Below the pieces are notes generated by a model. That model was not told the DNA's origin, did not search any database, and saw nothing but the letters and a program-made list of their open reading frames with translations. A stretch of 64,000 nt of DNA from the NCBI GenBank assembly GCA_944989445.1, contig CALYLW010000127.1:352535-416534 (forward strand), given 5' to 3'. Source of the DNA: Ampullaceana balthica (Eukaryota; Mollusca; Gastropoda; Lymnaeidae). Both the position numbers and the translations under genes were made by a program. Shown in pieces: positions 12,296-23,037 of the stretch; within the stretch, counting starts at the first letter, position 1, and each line of letters starts with the position of its first letter.

Positions 12296-12591
12296 CAAAT
12301 GAGTATTTAAACGCAATTTCCGACAAAGAATCTCCGATTTTTTTATTCAAGGGAAATCATTCAAGATTATATTAAAAGTCATGTCAAATCAATAATTCTG
12401 AAACTTAACAAACAATTGCTATCTACAAATTGCTGCTAAAATAACGTGAGTCGACAGAATAGAGAATTTTTGAAAATTCCTTCTCCAGCATTGTTGTAAA
12501 TAATATTAGCTATCGTTTGGCGTTTCTTTCAACCCGATTGATGTTATGGTTGGCAAGAAATTGACAAAATATTGATATTTTTTTCGGCTCA

Positions 12592-13411
12592 ACCAGACTA
12601 CAAAGCCATCAGCAAATCCATGAAGCACAATGAGTCGCATTAATAGTAAGTAATACTCATTATTGAGTGGCAACAGCATGACAATGTTATTCAAAAGAAT
12701 TCAGAGACAATCCGTATAAATACTCGTTGTAAAGCTAACCTTTTTTGAATAAAATATGGGGGAAAATGTGGGGGGGGGGTCGGCTTGCGAGCGGATCATA
12801 GTTGATTTCTGCATTTACAATCATTGAATATCGGCATTATCGGTGTTGTGAGGGAGTAAAGTGGGAGAGGAAAGGTGTCTACTCTCACGGCCTTGTGTCG
12901 GTATGTCAAAGTTTGAATCAAAGCAAGTTGATGTTAAACACCAGACACAGCCTCTCTATACTGTCAAGCCTTCTAGCCAGTATCACTGTTCCCCCCAACC
13001 CTCTCAATATCATCATTGTCATTTATTAATCTGAGCCTCTTTACGGATTTTTTTCGGGTCCCTTTGAGTTCGATTTAGAGAGGTCCGACTGTATTTTTTT
13101 CAAAATGTGTACCATTTTGTTTACGCCATCCTTTTATTTTTTAGGGTCGGCTTATGAGCAGGTTACACACTTTTGATACTATTCTCTTCGAAAAGTGTAG
13201 GGGGGAGGGGGGGAGTCGTTCGCCTTATGAACGAATGGGCTATAGAACGAGTATATACGGTAATTATTGTACTTTTAGTGTTGCAATTACAAAAATTTCA
13301 GACATTTACTTGAATTCATAGTTTTAAACATAATGTATGGCTATCACAGACTTACTTATTTAAAAAAGGTGTTTATGGCTCTCTGAGACAAAGAGTTTCC
13401 CGACCCTCCTA
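12592..13411 (+). mobile_element. hAT element 3' end, interrupted
   Basis: Segments 12592-12711 and 13261-13411 match, in order, the 3' end of the hAT element at 54622-57533 (aaagccatcagcaaatccat ... gtttcccgaccctcc). This covers the last codons of the transposase and the 3' untranslated end with its terminal 'tttcccgaccc' TIR. The 549-bp element at 12712-13260 splits it. No 5' half was found nearby, so only the 3' end survives. Confidence 0.75.
12712..13260. mobile_element. 549-bp TIR element inserted in hAT 3' end
   Basis: The ends CCGTATAAATACTCGTT and AACGAGTATATACGG are near-perfect inverted repeats. Just inside are 'gggtcggcttgcgagcgg' on the left and, on the right, ggcttatgagcagg and cgccttatgaacgaatgggc. 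The boundaries are supported by the uninterrupted paralogous sequence at 57375-57400. No transposase is seen and the superfamily is not assigned. Confidence 0.75.
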
Positions 13412-13739
13412 GCACATGTCATCGCCTTCCAAACACAATACTTAAAAAACGTCACGCCTATCCCATCTCATCTAATGAGTTTCGTGAGTGTATCGGGGGT
13501 GGTGGGGTGCACGTTTGATTTGATTTGAAGATTTTTTCTACGAAATCGTGCTGAAAATATAAAATCTTGAGCGAAAGGAATATGAGATTGAACAATTGTG
13601 TTACTTATAAAAATCCGTTTGCTATAAATGTCATCATTTGTTTTAATTAGACCATCTACGTAAACTGTCCTAGTTGAGTTGGCCGTGGGATAAAATTTAT
13701 TTCAATATCAGTTTCAAAAGGCGTTTGAATCTGTTTAAG

Positions 13740-13912
13740 CAGTGCTGGATTTACCCATTTGCTAAACAAGCTGTAGCTTAGGGCCCCCGCCTTCTTGGGG
13801 GTCCCCGGTGATTTTTTTTTCATATTTGGCACTGACATAGAATATCTGGACCTCAAAAGAGCTCCCATATCTCTAATAGCTTGGTGCCACATCAAGTCTA
13901 AATCCGACCCTG
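13740..13912. mobile_element. 173-bp hAT-type MITE
   Basis: The left end is CAGTGCTGGATTTACC and the right end is CTAAATCCGACCCTG, its imperfect inverse. Flanks TGTTTAAG (13732-13739) and TGTGTAAG (13913-13920) match at 7 of 8 bases. The left end continues into 'agggcccccgccttcttgggg', also found at 42299-42370. The open frames of 62-107 codons across this element are fortuitous. Confidence 0.75.
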
Positions 13913-13920
13913 TGTGTAAG

Positions 13921-16065
13921 CCTTCCACCATCACCTCCACATTTTCCTCTCCTTTTTTCCCCAGAAAGTTTTTGCTCATTTAACTTTACCTGAACTTTTT
14001 GTAAGCATTCGGTTCTTTATAATAAAGAAAAGTTTAAAGCTAGAATAATTGAAGGAGGTCATACTTAATAGACGTGATGTAAATTCTTTTATTTAAACTT
14101 TATTTAAAACTATTTTGAAATAAAAGACGCTATCGCCTAAAAGCATTTAAAGATGGTGAAATACGCTAAGAAAGTCAGCACAGTATATGTTTTTGATTTA
14201 GTTTTATGAAAAAAATACAATTATATTACAACTTAATTTATAATACAAATTCGATTAATTTTGTCTTGTTCAACATTTTAAAAAAAACTACATATAAACT
14301 AATAGGAATTTTATTCTCGTCATATATTCGATTTTAAATTATTCTTATTGTCTAATTGAAAGGGGAACAAGGATAATAGTCTTTCAAGTAGTGATTGTTT
14401 CATGGGGATCAATGTTTTAAGACGCGTCTGATTTTCAAAGTCTAATTTGCGGCAGTCCATCTTGCTTGGGGAAAAATCGATTTTTAAAAGATAACTGTTC
14501 ACTTCATTATTAATAACGATTAAGCAATCATCATAGATAACAAGTGTCAAGTATTTTTATCAAATAACTCATGAACTATTTTGAAAGCGATGATCTGCTA
14601 GACTGCTAGACATTTAAAATAAATAACGCACAGAACTGCTCAAAAGTTGTTTAACGTAAAGCTGTAACATTTAAAATGCTTTCCCTAAATATTCTTGACC
14701 GATTTGAATCGGTAAATTTGTGTGTGTGAGAACCAATGTTTCACTCTTGGTTTTTTAACGATGGTTGCAGACGACAAGGACGTACAGTTGCCAGCTGCAT
14801 GGAGGCTAAAGGCCACAGATCAATCGAAATGTAGGAGAGCGACTGAGTTGAGCCAGAGGGCCAAAGATGATTTTGTTCTCACGTAGGCAGACTAAATAGC
14901 CCACATCTCTGCTTTCATAAAGACTTGAAGCCATATATTCAGCGACGTAACAACGACTGGGCATTGGGGCAGTTTCCAAGGGAGCCGAGGGCTAATCCTT
15001 CAATCTATTCATATTTAGTATTTTCCTACCTTTTGGATTTTTTAATATCCATTTGTCAAGGGAGCCAAAAATAAATTAGCCAAGTCCGCGTTACGCTTCT
15101 GAATATATTCACTTTGAATTAGGGAGAGAACAGATTCCTTTGACACTTGTCTACTGTAACCAATGAGAAAGCCAAGAGACAGATATTGGATTCAGCAGGT
15201 ACCTTTTTTTAGTATATTCTTTGTTCGGTCAAGGACAAATGTGTATTGTATTTTCAAGAACAATGATTATTTAAGATTTCTAGGTAAAATTCTAAGAAAC
15301 TGATCAACACGTTAACTAACAGAAAGACCAGAACTTGAACCGAGTTCTGGCCTACAAATTAGTTGTCCCCAATAGCGTTTTGTGGTTTCATCAATTAAAA
15401 CAAAACTGCTCGCCACCACGGAATAAAACTAGTTATAAATTAATAAAATGGTTTACAAAGGAAGAAATACTATCTTTCTTTTAAGATCTCCTGACTAAAC
15501 TAACACCTTTGTAGTTTTTTTAATTAGTAAAAAAACTACATAAATTTATTTATTTCTTCCACATCTAAAATATATTCTTATTTTAAACTCTAGAACCTAA
15601 TCAGAATAAGTTGTCATTCTGCTCTAGTTTCTTTTACTTTTTGCCCATGTCGACCCTGGAATGCCAGACAAGCAATTATATTGTATTGAATCTTTCGTAT
15701 GAACAATCACTGTTCTATCCCTAGCTGACATTATCAGACTGCCAGACAACAATCAGTAAACCGGATGCTTGTCTTTTCTTTTCTTTCTTCTGATTTCTTA
15801 TGTGGTTAGGGAGCATTTACGTGAGTCTCACCTTCTTGAAAATGGATAAGAGCGTGCGATAAAAGCGCCAATGTCTCATCACTGTCCCATCCATTACGGA
15901 CACGAAATGAGCTTGGTCGTGGACTTACTCAACAGACAAAGCTGTTATTACGGAGCTGTAAATCGTTGGAGGCATTTTTCTTCACTGGTTTTACTTCTAC
16001 TGCTCGCCAAAATTATTCGTCGATGTTCTTGACAAGTGGGATATTGATTGTCAGTTGGTGTGAGG
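13921..16065. other. Non-repetitive DNA, nothing recognised
   Basis: Includes a less AT-rich patch around 14750-14900 and another at 15820-16030, neither with a long open frame or identified splice sites. No shared repeat was seen. Confidence 0.4.
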
Positions 16066-16821
16066 TTTTCTTGATACACATGTTGATGCTAGATGTCCCT
16101 GTTTTCTTGATACACATGTTGGTGCTAGATGTCCCTGTTTTCTTGATACACATGTTGGTGCTAGATGTCCCTGTTTTCTTGATACACATGTTGATGCTAG
16201 ATGTCCCTGTTTTCTTGATACACATGTTGATGCTAGATGTCCCTGTTTTCTTGATACACATGTTGGTGCTAGATGCCCCTGTTTTCTTGATACACATGTT
16301 GGTGCTAGATGTCCCTGTTTTCTTGATACACATGTTGGTGCTAGATGTCCCTGTTTTCTTGATACACATGTTGGTGCTAGATGCCCCTGTTTTCTTGATA
16401 CACATGTTGGTGCTAGATGTCCCTGTTTTCTTGATACACATGTTGGTGCTAGATGTCCCTGTTTTCTTGATACACATGTTGATGCTAGATGTCCCTGTTT
16501 TCTTGATACACATGTTGGTGCTAGATGTCCCTGTTTTCTTGATACACATGTTTGTGCTAGATGTCCCTGTTTTCTTGATACACATGTTGATGCTAGATGT
16601 CCCTGTTTTCTTGATACAAATGTTGGTGCTAGATGTCCCTGTTTCCTTGATACACATGTTGGTGCTAGATGTCCCTGTTTTCTTGATACACATGTTGATG
16701 CTAGATGTCCCTGTTTTCTTGATACACATGTTTGTGCTAGATGTCCCTGTTTTCTTGATACACATGTTGGTGCTAGATGTCCCTGTTTTCTTGATACACA
16801 TGTTGGTGCTAGATGTCCCTG
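16066..16821. repeat. 36-bp minisatellite, 21 copies
   Basis: Twenty-one head-to-tail 36-base units, the pattern being ttttcttgatacacatgttg then 'gtgctagatgtccctg'. Copies differ mainly at one or two positions (ggtgc/gatgc/tgtgc; gatgtc/gatgcc). Because 36 is a multiple of three and the unit lacks stops in several frames, open frames of 259-313 codons run through it on both strands. The plus frame would give a 12-residue repeat VFLIHMLVLDVP, the minus frames KTGTSSTNMCIK or KQGHLAPTCVSR. I read it as a non-coding minisatellite: no supporting gene structure, and frames equally open on opposite strands. Confidence 0.95.
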
Positions 16822-17230
16822 ATAAATCATTAGGATGCCAGATGCCTATAGACATCGGGTGCTGGATTCCCCAGATAAAGAGAGTTCTAGATGCTTCCGT
16901 TACATAATGAGCTAGATGCTCCTGATAAAAGGCCTTTGGATGCCCTGGCAAACGGTTATGGTGTCAGATGCCACTGAAAAAAGACGTGATTGCATGCCCC
17001 TGATAAATGATTAATGTTATAGATGTATGCTAAAGAAGGTGATGAATTCCGCTTAAACAGGGGGATATAAAATCGTAAGAAACAAGGTGCTAGACCTGTT
17101 AAAGGATTACGATGCTAGATGCATGTGACAGTGCTCTGGACTCCCATGATAAACAGACAGACTGGGCCCTTGACGTCTGTGATACATAATAAGGGTGTTA
17201 GATGTCACCGATACTTACTTACATTTGTCT
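16822..17230. repeat. Degenerate flank of the 36-bp minisatellite
   Basis: Phrases such as gctagatgctcctgataaa, 'gatgccctggcaaacg' and tgttagatgtcaccgata recur at roughly 35-40 base spacing. They look like old, decayed relatives of the homogeneous array. Confidence 0.6.
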
Positions 17231-17626
17231 GCTTCAGATTGGGATGCTAATTAGTATTGATATACACTTAGATACTGTACAATCTTTATCTATATGTAGT
17301 TTCTATATTCAGTTGAACCCCTTATAACGAGCATAATCGAGCATAATTCGTTACAGAGTCCTACTCGTTAAGCGAAACACACGTTAAACGAAACAGTTTT
17401 TCCCATACAATTCAATGTAAAATACGATAATGCGTTCCATGCTGAAAAAATACTAATTTTTAAAAAATTTGCACTAACATTTATTCAAATAAAATTTCTT
17501 ATGAATTGTTAAAGAGTGTAACAACCTAGAATGAATTTTGATTCTAAAAAAATACGTAAATAAAAATATGAATTTATGACAAATAATTAATCCTTTTTAA
17601 CTAGAAAACTGTCTAAATACTAAATA

Positions 17627-18273
17627 CTAGGGCTGCGGAAATTAACGATTAAATCCTCGATTAGTCGTTACAAATTTTATCAATTAAATATCGATTAAAA
17701 TAACTTTATTCGATAAAAATTCGATTAAAATTTAAGAAAATATTTATAATATTTTTATTTTCAATTTATTAAAAAATAATTAATTATTAATAATTAAAAA
17801 TAATGTAGATTTTTTAACGCACAAACTTCTCTCGCGCATTATTATAATTTATTAATTTATGTAGACGTGCAGATGTAAACAAAGAATGGCGACTAATGAC
17901 AGCTTCAGCATAGTTGAATTTAAGAATTTAAACGGAAAGTTGAGCAAACTTTTTGTTTTTAAGCTAACTGCTCATGGCAAAGTAGAAGATGGTGAAAAAG
18001 TTTACTGTGTTCACTGCCGTAAACAATTCGCTTTTAGGGGATCAAATACATCGCTGAGGGACCACCTTCAGCAAAAACATATTAGACAGTGAAAATAACT
18101 CAATAAAACAAAAATGTCAATTACTTGTTTTGTTACTTTCCTTGAGAATTCAGTCTAATGACGTCATAAATTTTAATTTTGACTTTAATCGAAATTAACG
18201 ATTAATTAATGAAATTAATCGTTATTTTTTTCAAAAATGAACGATTAAATTTAAATTAATCGTTATCAGCCCT
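17627..18273 (+). mobile_element. 647-bp hAT-type element, non-autonomous
   Basis: The termini are AGGGCTGCGGAAATTAACG and CGTTATCAGCCCT, with further inverted 'aacgattaa' motifs. A perfect 8-bp duplication ACTAAATA flanks it (17619-17626 and 18274-18281), as expected of hAT. It keeps the BED-finger part of a transposase (17886-18092) and has lost the catalytic part. The related element at 24464-25278 lies in the opposite orientation. Confidence 0.85.
17886..18092 (+). pseudogene. BED zinc finger, N-terminal remnant of hAT transposase
   Basis: A 68-codon frame opens with ATG and ends at TGA. Residues around 40-65 contain VYCVHCRKQFAF then TSLRDHLQQKH: C-x2-C followed by H-x4-H, the BED DNA-binding finger typical of hAT (ZBED-like) transposases. 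The catalytic DDE and dimerisation regions are absent, since the TIR follows about 180 bases downstream. The frame is intact, so a small DNA-binding protein competing for element ends is conceivable. With no evidence of expression, a truncated relic is the safer call. Confidence 0.75.
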
Positions 18274-18312
18274 ACTAAATACATTTGTTTTTTCTGACGC
18301 TTCAAAATTTGA

Positions 18313-18555
18313 CGAAAATGTGTCGTAGCGGTTTCGTAGACATTCTTGACTTTCCCTTTGAAGCATAAATCTCCTTAATTTTGGGTTTGTTTTTGAGAAT
18401 AGTGCAGATAGTTGATGTTGGCCGTTTGTAAGTGCGCGCTAGATTAGCCACGCTTACACCTTACTCTCGCTTTTCAAGGATTTTACGTTTCACTTTAACA
18501 GTAATGTTTTTCTCTCTTATGATTGTCTTCTTGTGTTTGTTTTATTCGAAGACAT
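18313..18555 (-). pseudogene. pogo/Tigger transposase N-terminus (helix-turn-helix), broken
   Basis: Read on the minus strand the segment gives ITVKVKRKILEKRE, a stop, then GVSVANLARTYKRPTSTIC and ILKNKPKIKE. This is the psq/CENP-B-type helix-turn-helix that opens pogo-family transposases ('G-x-S-x-x-x-L-A-x-x-Y', then 'S-T-x-x-x-I-L-K-N-K'). A probable start (MSSNKTN) at 18555 is one frameshift away. There is an in-frame TAA within the domain and the frame stops at 18310. It is a non-functional fragment that sits next to the right TIR, as expected for the 5' end of such a gene. Confidence 0.75.
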
Positions 18556-18852
18556 TTTAGCAAAGGTTATTACACATAAAAAAATTACGAATACTGTCTG
18601 AATTCAAAATTTGTAAAAACGGATAATCAAACACGAAAACAATACGCTAACAGACTGAGTGACAAACACATACTAATGTATCGGGGCAGAAGTGCCGGCT
18701 TACAAATGAATTTCCAGGAAAAGGGGACTTTCCCTTTCTGCGTCACTCGTTAAGCTAATTTTTCGCTAGTTCAGAGAGCAACTTTTTCAATTTTGTTGCT
18801 CTTTATGCGAATTACTCGTTATGAAAGAGGATCGTTATGAGAGGTTCCAATG

Positions 18853-19919
18853 TATTTATGATATATATTTACGTTTGAAATAATGTTGCTGATACTAAGT
18901 TGGCACTGAAAATCTTTATTATATGTCAATTGAAATAGCGGAGCAGAAAATCTGCATTTTTTTGGAAAAGGATGTTGTTGTTTTTTAAAGTCCTGTTTTG
19001 TTTGTTCATGTTTTTTTTTAATTTTTGGAGAGGACTGACAGGAAATATTGACTTAGGGAAGAAAATGATTCCATGAAAATAAATACAAATTTGTTCTTTC
19101 TGATTTTTGTTTATTGTATATCCGTCAATTTAGCTGCTCTCTGCATAAAAATTGTCTGTTTTAAATAAACATCTAAAATAGAATAGGGTAGTTATTGTCT
19201 TCTTTTTGGCTAAAATAAGAAAATAAGTTAAAGGTTACTGATTCAACGAGTTTCCGTCATATGATGCTCTCATTTACCATATACACTCAAAATATGTAGC
19301 ACGTTTCTAATAAAGTATTTCTCATGTTCTGATTTTAATTGGCTCACTAAAGTTATATATATATTAATTATACTCTTGATGAATTTCCCATGTTAAATTC
19401 AATTACACCATTTTTAATGAGCGTTAACCAATTTTTTCTTCATAATCTTAAATTAAAATCATTAACATTTTTTTCAAAAGAGTAGATGTACAGGTTACTT
19501 CTAAATTACTGAATACTTTCTTTAAAATAAAATAATAAACTTGTAAAGATGATTTAATATAAATTTTCTGCGAACTTCTTTTTCTCTAACATTAATACTA
19601 ATACAAATTAATCTGTAATACAAATAAGACAGTAAATGAAGCAAGACTCACTAAACAAATCGTCTTGTGAGTTTGCACCAAAATGTATGGGTAGGCACGA
19701 TAGTTTCCATACAGTCAACGTGCCAGTTTAACCTTCGCCATGTAAGCTGACCCGATTTGTGACTCCGGGGATGAGTTAAACTTATTGTTTCATGCTAAAC
19801 TCAAAACACCATTCGAAACAAAAAATTATACTGAAAAATTAACACATTTTGCAATTAAGATTTTCGGTCGAATGAATTGACCACTTCATGGTGGATAACA
19901 GATCAGATTTAACACTTAC
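18853..19919. other. AT-rich DNA, nothing recognised
   Basis: No shared repeat or coding signal was found. It would be intron if the exon proposed at 19920-20000 is real. Confidence 0.4.
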
Positions 19920-20000
19920 CGCCATGATGGCTGGAATTCCCAAAGCAGCTGTCCATGAACAATGCAAACGGTCCAGCCGAGGATTTATGAAAGAGCTGAT
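19920..20000 (-). CDS. Possible first exon (5' UTR and start) on minus strand
   Basis: On the minus strand a canonical donor GTAAGTG begins at 19919. The ATG at 19956 opens MDSCFGNSSHHG and leaves one base before the donor (phase 1). Joining it to the acceptor of the 4174-4275 exon (phase 1) keeps the frame and gives a Glu codon at the junction. That would place a Cys twelve residues before the first HormR-like Cys, an arrangement found in class B receptors. A second ATG at 19926, with better context (GCCATCATGG), lies six bases from the donor in another frame. There is no signal peptide in this short N-terminus, which counts against it unless another exon lies between. The 5' limit is only an estimate from the TATA-like box. 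Low confidence. Confidence 0.25.
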
Positions 20001-20024
20001 GTGTCGTCCAAGACCCAGGTGGGC

Positions 20025-20030
20025 TATATA
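20025..20030 (-). promoter_or_regulatory. TATA-like box upstream of candidate exon
   Basis: TTATATAGCCC on the minus strand, about 70 bases upstream of the first ATG and about 30 bases upstream of the assumed start near 20000. It stands in a locally less AT-rich, non-repetitive stretch, but a chance TATATA is easy to find in this DNA. Confidence 0.25.
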
Positions 20031-20040
20031 ACCCAACTTA

Positions 20041-20622
20041 ATCTCTGTATTTTGTCTGTGAAGTCAGCCGCAGGGCAGGATGTACAGACCTAGACCAAGG
20101 GAGATAACTATACTGTGATTTGTCCAGTGTAAAAATGTTTTAAAAATTACTTTAATTCCTTTTCTAGGTTTCAATTGCAAATACCAGCAAATGTTTTATT
20201 TTATTTATATTTTTAATAATGTGGAATTACACATTTTTATTTTTAAAGCCAATTTTATTTTATTTTTCAAACAAAAATAACTATCTTATTTAACGCTGGA
20301 GGTGTGGCCTTGTAATTGCGGGCACATTCTGATAGACCAAGAGTTGCAATTCTAGATCAACTGAGCCACTACTTTCGGCTAAGAGTTGGGTTTTCATAAA
20401 CAGCATTTGTATTTCCTCATATCTATAACACTAAACTTTAGCCACTTATACGGCCGACACAAATAGCCCATAAAATCAAATTACAGACAACATTGTGCAT
20501 TTATTTAAGTTTACAACCACCTACGAAAAAAAATTGAAGTCCTTAGTGATTAAATTTTGAATCGGAGAAGGAATTATTTCTTGTTTAACAAAAATCTAAT
20601 GTGTTTAAGAAAACTTCCTTTA
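20041..20622. other. Non-repetitive flank
   Basis: Nothing coding was recognised. AAGGGAGATAACT at 20098-20110 resembles a motif that I associate with molluscan non-coding DNA. Confidence 0.4.
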
Positions 20623-20908
20623 TCTTTTTAATATAATAATAAAACTATATAATTTGCAATTGTCACGCAAGTCAGTCAGTCTGTCCTGACGCTACTAATT
20701 TTAGAAAGCAGGGAAAACCAAATTACTGCACCAAAGCATCAAAAGGTGTGCAAATTAAATATGCGCTGTAAAAAATATTATATGACGTCATCGTTTTCGC
20801 TAATATTTTAATTTTGGAAAAGGGATCAATGTAAAAATAGTATTAGATGGTGGTTAATTATAAAATCAAAATAGAAACGGGGCGCCTCAGGCGCCCTGCA
20901 ACCCCTAT
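20623..20908 (+). mobile_element. 286-bp non-autonomous Helitron-like element
   Basis: The 5' end is TCTTTTTAATATAATAATAA, preceded by A and followed by the 'aactatataatttgcaattgtc' style common at animal Helitron starts. Near the 3' end is a perfect 7-bp-stem hairpin GGGCGCC-TCA-GGCGCCC (20880-20896), then eight bases and CTAT followed by T. CTAT instead of CTAG or CTRR is a deviation, probably a mutation, since related ends at 53544 and 54291 have CTAG. No Rep/helicase is encoded. Confidence 0.6.
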
Positions 20909-20924
20909 TATAAAAATTAATACT

Positions 20925-21023
20925 TTGTGTACATTTCAGAAAGTTTAATATTTCGTATTTATCAAACAATGACAAGTTAGTTGGGCTTTTGAAAAAGGTC
21001 GGTGCCGTAGGCGCCCTAAAAAA
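20925..21023 (+). mobile_element. Helitron-like 3' fragment
   Basis: It carries gtacatttcagaaagtttaa, 'tatttatcaaacaatgacaag', 'gggcttttgaaaaa' and 'ggtgccgtaggcgccct', the right part of the family also seen at 21610-21775 and 54180-54294. The hairpin arm is mutated and CTAG is absent. Confidence 0.55.
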
Positions 21024-21339
21024 AGTGCATTTTTATTAAAATAAATAGATTTCAGCTGAAAACTTCCGTCATTTTTGACGGGTGTACGCTGGTCTATAAA
21101 TAGTTTTCAAAAATCGTTTTTTAATTATTATTTTACTACAAAAGTTATATAAAGATTGATTACCAATATTATTATTTTTTTGAATACAGTGGAACCTTTG
21201 TATACGTCCTTAATCCATTCCAGACACTTGGAAATATACCAAAAAGGACGTATACCAAACGTATTTTTACTATAAGAAATAGAGGGAAAATGACTATTCC
21301 GTTCCCATGAAAAAGAAATTGTTATTTACATACTAGTTT

Positions 21340-21775
21340 TTTTTTCAAAAGCCCAAGTAACTTATCCTTGTTTGATAAATACGAAATATTAAGCTTCCTG
21401 AAATGTACACTGGATGGATGGATCATTGGATCACTAACGCTATTGCTAGGACGTCATTGTTTGAGCTTTAATAGAGGTGTGCATTATGAGGTGTGCAAAA
21501 TTATTATAAATTAAAGATTCTCGCCGTAAAAAATATTATATGACGTAAATGTGTTTCGTTATATTTTAATTTTGGAAAAGGAAACGATGTAAAAAGAGGA
21601 TGTGAGGATTTATAATTGTAAAATACTTTGTGTACATTTCAGGAATATTATGTATTTATCAAACAAGGATAAGTTACTTGGGCTTTTGACCAAAAAAAAG
21701 TGGGCGTCGTAGGCACCCTACAACCCCTAAAATCAAGAGTGGGCGCCGTAGGCACCACGGTGCCCCAGCGCAACA
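21340..21775. mobile_element. Inverted pair of Helitron-like arms
   Basis: The left arm (21340-21410: caaaagcccaagtaacttat, 'ccttgtttgataaatacgaaatatt') is the inverse of the right arm (21620-21700). Between them is a segment shared with 53990-54170 (tattatatgacgt, attttaattttggaaaag). Past the right arm are two decayed hairpins, gggcgtcgtaggcaccc then 'acaacccctaaa', and gggcgccgtaggcacc. The left hairpin is missing and only ACTAG plus a T-run remains. Confidence 0.55.
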
Positions 21776-21951
21776 TAGTTTTATAATAATTGTTATGGTA
21801 ATTGACGTCATATAATATTTTATGGCGAGAAACACCACACGCTCTGTTAATCTCGAAACCAAAATGATACCTTTCTTTTTTAACTGCTATGGTCTGTTGT
21901 ACTATGTCCCTCAGCGTTACGGAGACAAGCAATGAGTGACTTGGGCTTTTA

Positions 21952-22317
21952 CAGTGGTACCTTAAGATACGAGTGCCCTGACATACGAGTTATTTGAGAT
22001 ACGATCTATCGAGCGAGTGAAGTTTTGTTTTGAAATACTAGCGAAATTTGAGAAACGAGCACTCCCAGGAACTGAATACCGATGAATTACAAGAGTTACA
22101 ATCGCAGCAGCATTCGGGGGTTCTGCTAGAAATTGGTTTTGATGAAGAACCAGGGGTAAATGAGGTTATCTCTACAAGTGAGATAAAAGAGATCTTGGGA
22201 ATGTGGGAGAGAGTTTCACAGTTCGTGGAAAAGAAACAGCCCGAAAAGGTTGCAACTGGTCGTGCATCGGAGCTATTTAATGACATTTGCCCGTTTAATA
22301 GAGCTTTGTTTTTCACA
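21952..22317 (+). pseudogene. Tigger/pogo-like transposase remnant: 5' TIR fused to C-terminus
   Basis: TA-CAGTGGTACCTTAAGATACG at 21950 is a Tigger-type 5' end. About 110 bases later an open frame reads LNTDELQELQSQQ, then EIKEILGMWERVSQFVEKKQ and PEKVATGRASELFNDIC. This is the acidic linker and C-terminal helices that end Tigger-type transposases. Helix-turn-helix and DDE core are missing, so the copy arose by internal deletion. After residue 'FNDICPF' the similarity stops and unrelated sequence keeps the frame open to 22449. No 3' TIR was found next to it. Confidence 0.7.
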
Positions 22318-22795
22318 ATCATAGAAATCGTCATTCTTGGCATGCTTCAATTAATTCCAGCGACATTAACGCCGATTTCATCTTATATAACAATTTCTTT
22401 AATCAACTCTATGAGGATCCTAACCATTTTATTACCACGTTTTTATTAACTCGCTTTCGTTGGGCATTGTCCAAGATTTTTTCAAATCTGCCAACGTAAA
22501 ATTGAACCACTTTTGATGGTCCTAGAGATCTGAAAATTTTACCACAGATAGATCTTGGATGACAATGCATTGTATCAAAATTTCAGATCGATCGAATGTA
22601 CCGTAATTAAATAAATGCAATTTAAAGTTTATCTTTATATTTAATCTGTATCCGTGCTATTCTTGACTTTCACGTGAATGTCAGTGGAGTTCACCAACAA
22701 CCATCGGTGACCACATTCCAGGTGTAAAATAGCTCAGTAATACGAAACTAAATCTAAATTGACATGATAATACAAGAGGAACAACTGGAATTTGT

Positions 22796-22861
22796 GTAGC
22801 CTAGTTGGCCGAATTGTTAACGTAATGGATTTTCGACCTGGAGGTACTGGGCTCAATTTTC
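22796..22861 (+). other. tRNA-like Pol III promoter segment, copy B
   Basis: Reads gtagcctagttggccgaatt, then 'gttaacg', 'cgacctggaggtactggg' and a B-box-like GGGCTCAATTTTC. It is aligned with copies A and C. Confidence 0.6.
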
Positions 22862-23037
22862 AGTTGGGGGAAACTTTTTTTAATACATAAATTTGTAATT
22901 AATCATCTATCTTTTTACCACTATCTCATTTAAGTTATAGACAATGAAGTTTGCCTAATTAAATTGAATTGATTATGTCGAAAAATTGATTTAAAAAATT
23001 TTGATACTAAAAAGTAGAAAATAAAATATTTACAAAC

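Larger units (their letters stand above)
17310..18852 (-). mobile_element. pogo/Tigger-like transposon, host of a nested hAT
   Basis: The left end CAGTTGAACCCCTTATAACG and the right end CGTTATGAGAGGTTCCAATG are imperfect inverted repeats. The right flank is TA; the left is TT, probably a mutated TA. A transposase N-terminus on the minus strand (18313-18555) orients the element right to left. The DDE catalytic region is missing. A 647-bp hAT derivative (17627-18273) is inserted in the middle. Confidence 0.75.

Noticed and set aside
13656..13979. 107-codon minus-strand gene
   Set aside because: It spans the hAT MITE at 13740-13912 and its flanks and has no domain.
16066..16821. CRISPR array
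   Set aside because: The 36-bp units are directly adjacent with no unique spacers, and the context is eukaryotic.
15966..16951. Long protein-coding genes of 259-313 codons on both strands
   Set aside because: The frames exist only because a stop-free 36-bp unit is repeated 21 times. They are equally open on both strands and have no gene context.
22048..22449. Complete 133-residue host gene
   Set aside because: The first two thirds are the C-terminal part of a Tigger-type transposase. The hydrophobic end is unrelated flanking sequence in a fortuitously open frame.
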